Program-made: the position numbers and the translations under genes
In this document: positions 24,238-32,558 of the stretch, piece after piece
How the letters are laid out: each line of letters begins with the position of its first letter
How positions within the stretch are numbered: position 1 is the first letter of the stretch
Notes under the pieces: model-generated
What the model was told of the DNA's origin: nothing
The model's input: the letters and a program-made list of their open reading frames with translations, nothing else
Database searches by the model: none
Assembly: GCF_014697545.1 (NCBI RefSeq)
Contig: NZ_JACJSA010000009.1
Span: 124,001 to 188,000, forward strand
Direction of reading: 5' to 3'
Length of the DNA stretch: 64,000 nucleotides
From: Oscillatoria sp. FACHB-1407
GTDB taxonomy: Bacteria > Cyanobacteriota > Cyanobacteriia > Elainellales > Elainellaceae

Positions 24238-27200
24238 ATGAGTCAGAGTGCTCCACAGAATACCGCTACCGCAGGTCTGTTGGCGGCTCACCATTTTCAT
24301 CGGCAACTGCGATCGAGCGCAGAGAGTATGAGACAGCGCGATCGCTGGTTGCAAGGGGGCTTAGTCACGCTTGGCGTTTTAGCTGTCTCTGTAGCCCTCA
24401 TCCCTTGTGTTGCTCAACCCTTGGGAAACGCTGAACAGCTACTCCACATGAGCCAGATTGGTCTGGTGTTGGTGGGACTCTCTTTTGTGGTGCTGGTTGC
24501 CCTCTCCAATCGGCTACAACTCAATCAAGGTTGGCTGATGTTGACATCTGGAGCCGTATCGGTAGATCGCTCAATCTACCTCTATCGCACCTTGCTGCAA
24601 TGTATGCCTGACCGCGATCGCTGGTTGAATCAACAACTCACGACCATTCAGCAACAACTTCAAGAACGGTTGGGGGGCAACTGGTTGGTGCATTGGAGCG
24701 ACGCAGAGCCACAACCGGACGATGACACCCAGGACTTGTTAGCGGATGGGTATCTCCGATATCGCCTGGTGCCTCAACTCGAACAAGCCACCGGGCACCT
24801 GACAGAACTCTCTGCCGCCCACAATCGCTATCAAATCGCTGCTATTCTTTGTGCCGGCTTGGTGGTGTTGTTGCCTATTCTCAATTCAGGATGGTTGGGA
24901 TGGAGTGCGATCGCCGCTAACCTGAGTTTGGGCGTGATCTTGTGGTTGAGAACTACCTCACTGCAACGGCAGATTGAAACCTACAGCCAACTCATCGGGG
25001 GATTAACGCTGTTGCAAAATCACTGGCAGAGTCTGTCAGAATATAGCGTTCAAGCCTTTTTCCGGTTAGTCATTGCGGCGGAAACTCTGATTGAGGTGCC
25101 GCATCGGCAGATGGGTGATCAGATTCGTGAAACGCTGAATCTGTTGCGAGAAGACCAATCCAACTACATTCAATCCCTTTTGGGGCAACCCATCCCTCCT
25201 GCTCTGGAACAGCGATTCCGCAGAACCATGCCTGTAGCAGTGGTAGCGGAGACGCTCCCTGCTGAGGAATCGACGACGGTTGCTACTAGCACGGTCATTG
25301 AGTCAGAGACGACTGTAGACAGCACGGTGATCGAAAATGCTCCTGACACTCTCTCAGACCCTCAAACCAATGGCAAATCTAAACAAACGGCGTTAGCAAT
25401 CGTCCCTCCTCCAACTCCTGCCCCTGCTCCACCCCCATCCGTAAAACGAGGACGACCCCATGCGTTTGTCGTTATGCCCTTTGGGCGCAAGCAAGGACCT
25501 GACGGTCGCTGGATCGACTTCAACAGCATCTACTACACGTTGATTAAACCTGCTCTGGAAGAAGCGGGTCTGGAGCCATTTCGAGCCGATGAAGAAGCCT
25601 CCAGTGGTGACATCTTGAGTGACATGTTTCAGGAGTTATTGCTGGCGGATCTGGTGGTCGCTGACTTAAGCATTGACAACGCCAATGTCTTTTATGAACT
25701 GGGGATTCGCCATGCGCTGCGACGGCGCGGGGTAGTTCATATTCAGGCTGGGCGAGCCTATATGCCGTTTGATATTTTTAACGTGCGGACGCTGCCCTAT
25801 CACTGTGATGAGTCTGGGTGCCCTGATCCGACTTTTATGGAAAAAGATAAATTAGCTCTAGTCAAAATGATTCGGGCAACCTGGGAGTCTGACCGCACTC
25901 GAATTCACAGCCCCATCTTTAACCTACTGACCGGCTTGCTAGAACCCGACCGCAAGAGCCTACGAACTCCTCAAGCGATCGGCTATTGGCAAGAATACAA
26001 AACATTGCAAGACAGAATTGCGATCGCCCAACGGCAAAAACGAATTGGTGATGTCGTGTTGTTGTCCGAAGAGGTCAGCAACCCACTCATTAAAGAAGAC
26101 ATTATTACGGAGGCAGGTAAAGCACTCACCAGTATGGGGCACTCTGCCCTGGCACTCAAGCAATATCGGCAAGGGTTAGCTATCAATCCTGACAACATCA
26201 ACTTCCGCTGTGCTGAAGCCTTTCATCTCAACCGCTTGGGTCAAGCTGACGAGGCGATCGTCAAGTTGGAAAAAGTCATGGAAGATGTACCCAACTGTGT
26301 TGATGCCACGACAAAATTGGCTCGCATTTACAAAGATCTGTGGAAGAAGACGTGGATTGACATAACTGATGAGGCGAAGCGGATTCATACCGCCTATGAA
26401 TATTCCTTTGTGTTGCAAAAGTCGATTGAGAATTACCTGCGGGGCTATCGCCTTGATCAAAACGAATACTACTCTGGCATCAATGCTCTGACCCTCACGG
26501 CTCTCCTCGATCACCTGGCTAGCCTTGCTGAGACAACCAGTGGTGACGCAGATGAGATGAACTATCGGAGTAAGTTACCGATTCTAAAAGGTTCTATTCA
26601 ATTTTGCTTGGAAAGTAGTTTGCAGCGATCGCCCAACGATTATTGGGCAGCCCTGTCTCTGGGTGACCTGGCAGTCTGTGCCGCAGAAACCCCCCAACAA
26701 GTCGCAACCGCTTATCGCAAAGCTCTGGCTATCCTGTGGAACAACAAATACACACTGCAAACTACCCTCGACCAACTCAATCTCATGAAGCTGCTCAAGT
26801 TCCGTCCAGAGCATGTGCAGGCGGGCATCGCCGTCCTACAAGCCGAACTGCGACGGATGGAGAGCCAGGAACAGAGCTTTGTAGGGATTGATGAAGAAGA
26901 AACCACAAAACCAGTCCAGGTATTCCTCTTTACAGGACATATGATCGATCGGGAGGGACGACCCAAACCTCGATTTCCTGCCAAGATGGAGCCAGAGGCA
27001 ACCAAGCGGATCAACGATGTGTTGGATAGGCTCAATGCTGACGAAAGTTGTCTGGCGATCGCCCCTGGTCTGGCGTGTGGCGGCGATATCCTGTTTGTCG
27101 AAGCCTGTCTCCGACGCAATATTCATGCCCACATTTATCTGCCGTTTGAATCCGCTGAATTCATCAAAAGTTCGGTGAGTTTTGCTGGCGATGATTGGGT

Positions 27201-27534
27201 CGATCGCTTCTATAAAGTGTTAAATCATCCCAACGTCACCTTACATCTGCAACCCGATCGCTTAGGTCCAGTGCCGATTGGAGATGATCCCTATCGCCGT
27301 AATAACCGTTGGGCATTGTATTCAACGTTGATGCATGATATCAGGAACGTTAGGCTGATTGCCCTGTGGAATGGTCAGGGCGGCGATGGTGTCGGTGGTA
27401 CAGAGGATATGGTGCAACAGGTGCGGCAATTGGGTGGCATCGTGGAGCACATAGATACAACAAAATTTGATTATTGGCAGTCGCAAAATTCAGCGATGGG
27501 GCAAATTTACAGTAAGCTAGAGAGCTCCATCTAA
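24238..27534 (+). CDS. Multidomain protein: two TM pairs (SLATT/DUF4231-like), deoxyribosyltransferase/TIR-like domain, TPR region, SLOG-like C-terminus
   Basis: 1098 residues. (1) Residues 1-300: two transmembrane hairpins (about 41-60 with 72-90, and 199-215 with 222-238), each with flanking long helices, the layout of SLATT/DUF4231 membrane modules. (2) A Pro/Thr-rich linker (about 330-400). (3) Residues about 405-560: HAFVVMPFG (from 408), EPFRADEEASSGDIL, LLADLVVADLSIDNANVFYE, LGIRHALRRRG, a Rossmann-like domain of the deoxyribosyltransferase/TIR-like type. (4) About 590-870: helical repeats resembling TPR and the DUF4071 region. (5) About 893-1095: VFLFTGHMIDREGRPKPRFP, GLACGGDILFVEA, HIYLPFE, resembling SLOG-type nucleotide-binding folds. 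Such combinations are discussed for nucleotide-signalling conflict systems. It appears monocistronic, followed by repeats A4 and B2. Domain calls 1 and 5 are the least certain. Confidence 0.75.
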   Translation: MSQSAPQNTATAGLLAAHHFHRQLRSSAESMRQRDRWLQGGLVTLGVLAVSVALIPCVAQPLGNAEQLLHMSQIGLVLVGLSFVVLVALSNRLQLNQGWLMLTSGAVSVDRSIYLYRTLLQCMPDRDRWLNQQLTTIQQQLQERLGGNWLVHWSDAEPQPDDDTQDLLADGYLRYRLVPQLEQATGHLTELSAAHNRYQIAAILCAGLVVLLPILNSGWLGWSAIAANLSLGVILWLRTTSLQRQIETYSQLIGGLTLLQNHWQSLSEYSVQAFFRLVIAAETLIEVPHRQMGDQIRETLNLLREDQSNYIQSLLGQPIPPALEQRFRRTMPVAVVAETLPAEESTTVATSTVIESETTVDSTVIENAPDTLSDPQTNGKSKQTALAIVPPPTPAPAPPPSVKRGRPHAFVVMPFGRKQGPDGRWIDFNSIYYTLIKPALEEAGLEPFRADEEASSGDILSDMFQELLLADLVVADLSIDNANVFYELGIRHALRRRGVVHIQAGRAYMPFDIFNVRTLPYHCDESGCPDPTFMEKDKLALVKMIRATWESDRTRIHSPIFNLLTGLLEPDRKSLRTPQAIGYWQEYKTLQDRIAIAQRQKRIGDVVLLSEEVSNPLIKEDIITEAGKALTSMGHSALALKQYRQGLAINPDNINFRCAEAFHLNRLGQADEAIVKLEKVMEDVPNCVDATTKLARIYKDLWKKTWIDITDEAKRIHTAYEYSFVLQKSIENYLRGYRLDQNEYYSGINALTLTALLDHLASLAETTSGDADEMNYRSKLPILKGSIQFCLESSLQRSPNDYWAALSLGDLAVCAAETPQQVATAYRKALAILWNNKYTLQTTLDQLNLMKLLKFRPEHVQAGIAVLQAELRRMESQEQSFVGIDEEETTKPVQVFLFTGHMIDREGRPKPRFPAKMEPEATKRINDVLDRLNADESCLAIAPGLACGGDILFVEACLRRNIHAHIYLPFESAEFIKSSVSFAGDDWVDRFYKVLNHPNVTLHLQPDRLGPVPIGDDPYRRNNRWALYSTLMHDIRNVRLIALWNGQGGDGVGGTEDMVQQVRQLGGIVEHIDTTKFDYWQSQNSAMGQIYSKLESSI

Positions 27535-27593
27535 GGGCATTCTATGATTCTCTCTATGTCAAATCAGCACTCTACTGATTAACACGCTCCTGC

Positions 27594-27697
27594 TATAGCG
27601 ACTGTCGAGACAAGTAATACAAGGGGATGTGAGGGCTGCGTTCCCAACCACGGGTTCCACCCCTGCCCCCGTCCTAACCAACCCCTCGGTTGTTATA
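27594..27697 (-). repeat. Family A repeat, copy A4 (inverted)
   Basis: Read on the minus strand it has CAACCGAGGGGTTGGTTAGG, GACGGGGGCAGGGGTGGAAC and CTTGTATTACTTGTC, and ends with CGCTATA. Its right end merges into repeat B2 through a shared TATA. Confidence 0.72.
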
Positions 27698-27788
27698 TAG
27701 CAGTCCTATCTGATTTGTGAAAAAGGTGATTTGTGAAAGTGCCCGCCCATCGGGCGGGCACTTTCACAAATCATTTAGGGTTGCTATA
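27696..27788 (+). repeat. Family B repeat, copy B2, with a perfect 22-bp hairpin
   Basis: It runs from TATAGCAGTCCTATCTG to TTTAGGGTTGCTATA. Inside, 27727-27773 folds into a perfect stem: TGATTTGTGAAAGTGCCCGC continuing CC, a 3-base loop ATC, and the exact complement. It follows the stop of the 1098-residue gene and may also end its transcript. Confidence 0.75.
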
Positions 27789-27885
27789 TAACGATAAATA
27801 TGGCAGTTTCAGACGAGTTGTGAGGAATGAATCTCTCACAGCTCGGCCATCCTTGCACCAGACGCTCCATGAGAGCTGAAACAGT

Positions 27886-29010
27886 ATGTCTAAAATCTTA
27901 GTCATCGAAGATGAAACTCTCTTACTGGAAAGCCTGCTTGAGCTGTTGGATGCAGAGGGATTTGAAGCGATCGGTGCAGAAAATGGGCAGATTGGTATTC
28001 AACTCATTCAAGAGACATTACCTGACCTGGTCATTTGTGATATTCTCATGCCCGAATTAGATGGGCTTTCAGTGCTGCAACAATCAAGAGAAGACGCTAC
28101 AACAGCTCTGATTCCGTTCATTTTTTTAACGGCTAAAGGAACATGGTATGAAGTTCGGCAGGGCATGAATTTAGGGGCAGATGATTATTTAACGAAGCCT
28201 TTTAAGCAAACCGATCTATTGCAAGCGATCGCAGTGCGTCTCAGTAAACGAGAAGCGATTATAAACTTGCAAGAAAAAATTGAGCAATTAGAGCAAGCTA
28301 ATTTGTTAAAGGAACAGTTTCTTGAAACAGCATCTGATGAACTACGAGTGCCTATTACAAATATCAAAATAGCGGTTCAAATGTTATATGAAGCTCCAAC
28401 AAGAGAGCGGCAAAAACAATATTTTGAATTGTTGCAGGCAGAATGTAACCGTGAAATCAATCTACTCAATAACTTACTGGATCTGCATAAACTAGAGACT
28501 AATACACGTCCTTTTCGCTTAGAGTCAATCAGCTTCCAAAAATGGATTCCAACTATTACTGAAGCGTTCCAAAAGCAGTTAAAAACACGACAGCAAACTC
28601 TTCAAGTCACGGTTTCCCCTTACTTACCAAAATTAATGTTTGATGGGGCTGATCTACAGAGTATCGTCGGAGAACTGCTCAATAATGCCTGCAAGTATAC
28701 AGCTCCTCAAGGCAACATTGTGTTAGAGGTGTATCGTAATCCTTTACCACCCATCTCTGGTATATCTTCTTCGCCACTAACAACAATCGTCGTGAGTAAT
28801 CAAGCAGAGTTATCGGCTGAAGTCATTCCCCAACTCTTTGACCAATTTTATCGAGTGCCAGGGGGCGATCGCTGGAAACAAGGCGGAAGTGGGCTAGGAC
28901 TGGCTCTGGTGAAAAAGCTAATCGAACGGGTGGGTGGCACCATTCACATCATCAGTGAAGGTGGTTGGGTACATGTTCACGTTTATCTGCCACTGCAACC
29001 TTCGGTGTAA
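27886..29010 (+). CDS. Response regulator-histidine kinase fusion with Asp in place of the phospho-His
   Basis: A 374-residue soluble protein. The N-terminal receiver domain (1-120) has the acidic pocket (VIEDE), the phospho-acceptor in DILMPELDG and the Lys in TKPF. A coiled coil (130-145) leads to the HisKA domain, where the expected S-H-E-L-R is ASDELRVPITN: Asp151 (codon GAT, 28336-28338) replaces His. The ATPase domain keeps its N box (ELLNNACKYT) and G box (GSGLGLALVKKL). It is a close relative of the convergent gene at 29271-30377, which keeps the His. It may therefore bind ATP and receive phosphate on the receiver without autophosphorylating. Confidence 0.9.
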   Translation: MSKILVIEDETLLLESLLELLDAEGFEAIGAENGQIGIQLIQETLPDLVICDILMPELDGLSVLQQSREDATTALIPFIFLTAKGTWYEVRQGMNLGADDYLTKPFKQTDLLQAIAVRLSKREAIINLQEKIEQLEQANLLKEQFLETASDELRVPITNIKIAVQMLYEAPTRERQKQYFELLQAECNREINLLNNLLDLHKLETNTRPFRLESISFQKWIPTITEAFQKQLKTRQQTLQVTVSPYLPKLMFDGADLQSIVGELLNNACKYTAPQGNIVLEVYRNPLPPISGISSSPLTTIVVSNQAELSAEVIPQLFDQFYRVPGGDRWKQGGSGLGLALVKKLIERVGGTIHIISEGGWVHVHVYLPLQPSV

Positions 29011-29068
29011 TAAACCCTTGTGTCCATGCCTCAAGGAACTCAGCCTACTGGCTCATCGGTTCTCCGTT

Positions 29069-29275
29069 TATAGCAACTGTCGAGACAGTTAATATAGCTT
29101 TGGTCAGAAAGCTTAAGGCAAAGGCAATGGCTCAAACCTTGACACTGAGAGAGCTTCCTGACTCGCCTCCGCCCCATCAACTGTGACTACGGCTATACAA
29201 GGGGGTGTGGGGCTGTGCCCCTAGCCAGGGGTTCCACCTCTGCACCCCGTCCTAACCAACCCCTCGGTTGCTATA
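29069..29275 (-). repeat. Family A repeat, copy A5 (inverted), interrupted by element C2
   Basis: Outer parts match A4: TATAGCAACTGTCGAGACAG on the left and CAAGGGGGTGTGG...CCAACCCCTCGGTTGCTATA on the right. Between them the element at 29095-29195 splits the expected TTAATACAAGG. The right end overlaps the stop codon of the kinase gene at 29271. Confidence 0.78.
29095..29195 (+). mobile_element. Family C MITE-like element, copy C2, nested in A5 (101 bp, TA duplication)
   Basis: It starts TAGCTTTGGTCAGAAAGCTT and ends GACTACGGCTA, with TA on both sides (29093-29094 and 29196-29197). In undisturbed family A copies the same spot reads TTAATACAAGG or its equivalent, so the insertion point and the duplication are directly visible. 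TA duplication with short inverted ends is the pattern of elements moved by IS630/Tc1-type transposases. Confidence 0.75.
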
Positions 29276-30377
29276 GGATAGGTATTTCAACACAAAATCG
29301 TGTCCATCCATCACTACTGGTTACCTGGATCGTTCCTCCGGCGCGCTCAACCAGTCGTTTAATGAGGGCTAATCCCAAACCCGTACCCCCCTGCTGCCAG
29401 CGATCGAGGCTGCGAACTCGGTAGAACCGATCGAATAAGTAGGGGAGATCCTGTGCTGGAATTTCTGCCTCATTACTCACCACAATTTGAATTGGATCGT
29501 TACCCTGTACGCTCAACGTAATGTTGTGATGAGGTGCTGTGTATTTACAGGCATTGTGCAGCAACTCGCTCAAGATTCGGCGTAGATCAGAAGCGTTGAA
29601 AGAGATAGAAGAGATATCAGAGTTGATGCTAACTTGAAAGGTTTGTTGTCGCTCGATCATTCGCTCTTCAAATGACTGAGCAACACTTGTAATGAAATCG
29701 TGTAAATTAATTTCTCCGACGGCTGGTGGCGTGAAATTTGATTCTAATTGCTGAAGATCCAACAAATCATTCAACAAATCAATTTCTCGACCACATTCTG
29801 TTTGCAGTAAATCAATATATCGCTGTTGTTGTGTATTTTGAGGCATGGTTTGTAGCATTTGAATTGCCAGCCTGATATTGGTCATTGGACTCCGCAATTC
29901 GTGAGACGCTGTACTCAAAAAATCTTCTTTAATTGAGTTTTCCTGCTGCAATTCGTCCACTTTTTGTTGGAGTTGTTGAACGAGTTCTCGCTGAAAGTTT
30001 TGAATGGTTGATTGTCTTGCCAGGCGGGTTGTGATTGCGTCTATCAGTTCGGTATGGCGGAACGGTTTAGTGAGATAGTCGTCTGCTCCCAATCGCATCC
30101 CTGCCCGAAAATCATCTACCGTACCTTTTGCTGTAAGAAAAATGAAAGGAATCATGGCAGTAGAGGGGAGTTGCCTTAGCTGAGATAGAACCGTATATCC
30201 ATCTAATTCGGGCATCATGATGTCGCAAACAATCAGGTCAGGAAGCTCGGTCTGAGCTAACTCGATGCCTGTCTCGCCATTCTCTGCGGCGATCGCCTCA
30301 AAACCCTTCAACTCTAAAATTTCAATGATGATTTCTCGAAGATCTGCCTCATCTTCAATCACAAGAATTTTTTGCAT
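29271..30377 (-). CDS. Response regulator-histidine kinase fusion (intact His box)
   Basis: A 368-residue soluble protein with a receiver domain (IEDEADLRE, DIMMPELDG, LTKPFRHTE), a coiled coil (about 125-150), HisKA with STASHELRSPMTNIRLAIQM, and an ATPase domain with ELLHNACKYT and GTGLGLALIKRL. It is a paralogue of 27886-29010, arranged tail to tail with it. The last codons read Ile-Pro-Ile-Leu and the TAG stop comes from the TATAG end of repeat A5. It may phosphorylate its own receiver, the neighbour's receiver, or an unlinked regulator. Confidence 0.92.
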   Translation of the reverse strand: MQKILVIEDEADLREIIIEILELKGFEAIAAENGETGIELAQTELPDLIVCDIMMPELDGYTVLSQLRQLPSTAMIPFIFLTAKGTVDDFRAGMRLGADDYLTKPFRHTELIDAITTRLARQSTIQNFQRELVQQLQQKVDELQQENSIKEDFLSTASHELRSPMTNIRLAIQMLQTMPQNTQQQRYIDLLQTECGREIDLLNDLLDLQQLESNFTPPAVGEINLHDFITSVAQSFEERMIERQQTFQVSINSDISSISFNASDLRRILSELLHNACKYTAPHHNITLSVQGNDPIQIVVSNEAEIPAQDLPYLFDRFYRVRSLDRWQQGGTGLGLALIKRLVERAGGTIQVTSSDGWTRFCVEIPIL

Positions 30378-30902
30378 AACCCTTACACTCCTAAACCCAT
30401 CAATACTGCGATTTGGAGTTTACTTCCCTGCTTCACCTGACTATCAACATCAACGGTTTGGTTCTGTAAGCTAACGTCTCGTCCAGCATTTGCCAACCTT
30501 AAGTCTTTTCTGGGAGCCAAAAAAAATCTGTTCAGCATCTTGACGACAGTATAAATCTGTTGAACATGAGTAGTTTCCACGAGGTGCTTCATTCGAGCCA
30601 GACTGCAACGAACCGGCATGAACAGAACTGCCTGCTATTACGGTTGAAAGATTGTCCCAGAGTCATCAATTGAGTTTTAGCCCTCGTTAATTCTTCGTTT
30701 CAAGAAAATTGGTTCTATCCAAGTTTTCAAACAGCCATTATCAGCAAAACATCTTATGGTGAATTCATTTCCTGCTAATAGGATGGAAATAACTAAATCT
30801 TCATCTTCCTGATGGTTGGGGTCAGTATTACGCAAAAATTCAAAGTGTAATGGAATACATACGTAAGTATAATTACTATCCCTCCTGTAGCCAGTTCTAT
30901 GC
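30378..30902. other. Spacer between the kinase fusion and the AAA_35-FHA gene
   Basis: About 525 bases with only weak open frames on the minus strand (30383-30619, and one reaching into the FHA gene). No clear promoter or terminator is seen. Confidence 0.35.
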
Positions 30903-30940
30903 TTAATCCAGTTTAGTCTCCTTCTCTTCCTCCTCATCAT
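30677..30940 (-). CDS. Possible small protein overlapping the end of the AAA_35-FHA gene
   Basis: About 87 residues if started at the ATG pair at 30940/30937, which lies inside the 3' end of the AAA_35-FHA gene in another frame. The stretch CIPLHFEFLRNTDPNHQEDE continuing DLVISILLAGNEF looks protein-like, but the N-terminal Arg/Lys-rich part simply mirrors the acidic tail of the overlapping gene. An AGGAGG lies after the ATG, not before it. I am unsure that it is expressed. Confidence 0.22.
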   Translation of the reverse strand: MMRRKRRRLNWIKHRTGYRRDSNYTYVCIPLHFEFLRNTDPNHQEDEDLVISILLAGNEFTIRCFADNGCLKTWIEPIFLKRRINEG

Positions 30941-32453
30941 CAAATTCGTTCGACACTGTTTGGTTATCAAGTGTGCTCTCAGACTCTTCTAGCGACAGTC
31001 CGAGAGTACGTCGATAGATGATTTCTACCTGGGGACCCAGGGAAATCGAATCCTCATCCTGGAGTTGATGACATTGTGTTTTATAGCCATTGATCAACAT
31101 CCCATTTGCACTGGGCTTGCCCTCCAGACTGCCATCAGTAATGTGGTACTGATAGGTATTTTCTGCGTTGACGAATTCGACTAGGGTGGCGTGATGTCGT
31201 GAGACATAGGGGGATGAAATCCGAATGTCACACTCAGGCGATCGCCCAATTAAATAGACCGGAGCATCCAAAATATACTTTCGTTGTCCGAGATCATCCT
31301 TAATAATCAGCAGGTGGTGATGCGCCTGCTTGCATTGGCGCAGTGTGCGATCGACCCAACTCTGATTGAAAACGGATTCATAGATGCGGTTGTAAACCTT
31401 GAGCATCCCCTGGTGCTCAACCACCAGTCCTGACAAGCGCAGTTTGACCTGATGCGGGCTGTTGTCTACAGGGATGCTGCCTTGAATCAAAATTTGTTGG
31501 TACAACCCTAACAGACGACTGGCTCGCCTGGGGTTACTTGTCAGGCGATCGCGAATGGTTCTCAAGTGTTCTGGTTCATCCTGGGACTCCCAATTCTTAA
31601 TAATCTGTGTATGCACAATCTGGGCGATCGCCTCAACCTCAAGCCCCCTGGAGATAGAGTTGGCTGACTTAACAATCAACTGGCACAACTTTTGCGTGAG
31701 AAACGGTTGTCCACCAGTCCAGGCAAGGACAGCCTCAAGCACTGCTTCTGGGCGGTTGACTTGATGCATCAAACCTTGAATGAGCGGTTGCGCCTCTTCT
31801 AGACAAAACCCTTTAAGCTGAATCGCTCGACCCACATTAAAGGGAGTTCGCTTCTTATCTCGTACCAGATCGGTTGGGGTTGTCACCCCTAGCAGGCAAA
31901 ACGTGAGCCGCTGGTACTTGGGTTTGTCAGCCCGCTGGTTGTAGCAATCTCGAATCAGGGCAAAGAAATCACTGACTGAGAAATTTAAACCCAGCACACT
32001 ATCAATTTCATCCAGGAAGATAACGATGTCGCCTGTGATTTCAGTGAGCAACACCTCTTCGATGAATTCGCTGAGGCGTTGAATTGGGGAAAAATGATCG
32101 CGATCGCGCCACCAACTCCGCAGATTAACTTGTTCAGTCAGGTTAAAACTGCTGACTAGACTGCGGGCGATTCCGGCATACCACTGGTCAGGAGCAATGT
32201 GTTGACTCCCAATTTTTGTGAGATCCACAACTCCACAGGCAACTCCCTCCTCCTGCAATCGCTGCATCGTTCTGACACGAAGGCTGGACTTACCCATTTG
32301 ACGCGAGTTTAAAACATAGCAAAATTCTCCTGTTTTTAATCCTTCAAATAAGCCCTGGTCGGCTTGTCGTTTGACATAGGTTGTAGCTGCCGCAGATAAA
32401 CTACCACCAACTTGAAATAAATCTCCGTCTGCTAAGAGTAACTCCGCCTTCAT
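30903..32453 (-). CDS. AAA_35 ATPase with C-terminal FHA domain
   Basis: A 516-residue soluble protein. The N-terminal AAA_35-type (STAND-like) module has FCYVLNSRQMGKSSLRVRTM (Walker A about 50-57), DIVIFLDEIDSVL (Walker B 142-154), TPFNVGRAIQLKGF and a winged-helix-like region with WTGGQPFLTQKLC. The FHA domain (about 375-475) has YLIGRSPECDIRI, SPYVSRHHATLV and SANGMLING, the usual Arg, Ser, His and Asn for phosphothreonine binding. A Glu/Asp-rich tail ends the protein. GGGAG precedes the ATG. It lies 105 bases after the CHAT-TIR-AAA_35 gene on the same strand and shares its ATPase type, so the two may be co-transcribed and interact. Confidence 0.88.
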   Translation of the reverse strand: MKAELLLADGDLFQVGGSLSAAATTYVKRQADQGLFEGLKTGEFCYVLNSRQMGKSSLRVRTMQRLQEEGVACGVVDLTKIGSQHIAPDQWYAGIARSLVSSFNLTEQVNLRSWWRDRDHFSPIQRLSEFIEEVLLTEITGDIVIFLDEIDSVLGLNFSVSDFFALIRDCYNQRADKPKYQRLTFCLLGVTTPTDLVRDKKRTPFNVGRAIQLKGFCLEEAQPLIQGLMHQVNRPEAVLEAVLAWTGGQPFLTQKLCQLIVKSANSISRGLEVEAIAQIVHTQIIKNWESQDEPEHLRTIRDRLTSNPRRASRLLGLYQQILIQGSIPVDNSPHQVKLRLSGLVVEHQGMLKVYNRIYESVFNQSWVDRTLRQCKQAHHHLLIIKDDLGQRKYILDAPVYLIGRSPECDIRISSPYVSRHHATLVEFVNAENTYQYHITDGSLEGKPSANGMLINGYKTQCHQLQDEDSISLGPQVEIIYRRTLGLSLEESESTLDNQTVSNEFDDEEEEKETKLD

Positions 32454-32558
32454 TAGAAGCTCCCGAATGGATTGATGCTGCCCTGATGATGTGTAGATAC
32501 ATAAACTGTTGGTAACTCAGAATTTGGATAACCCGGTTGACCGTGACCTCATTTGAGT

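Noticed and set aside
30383-30619. 78-codon minus-strand frame beside the kinase fusion
   Set aside because: No motif, no ribosome site, composition like the spacer.
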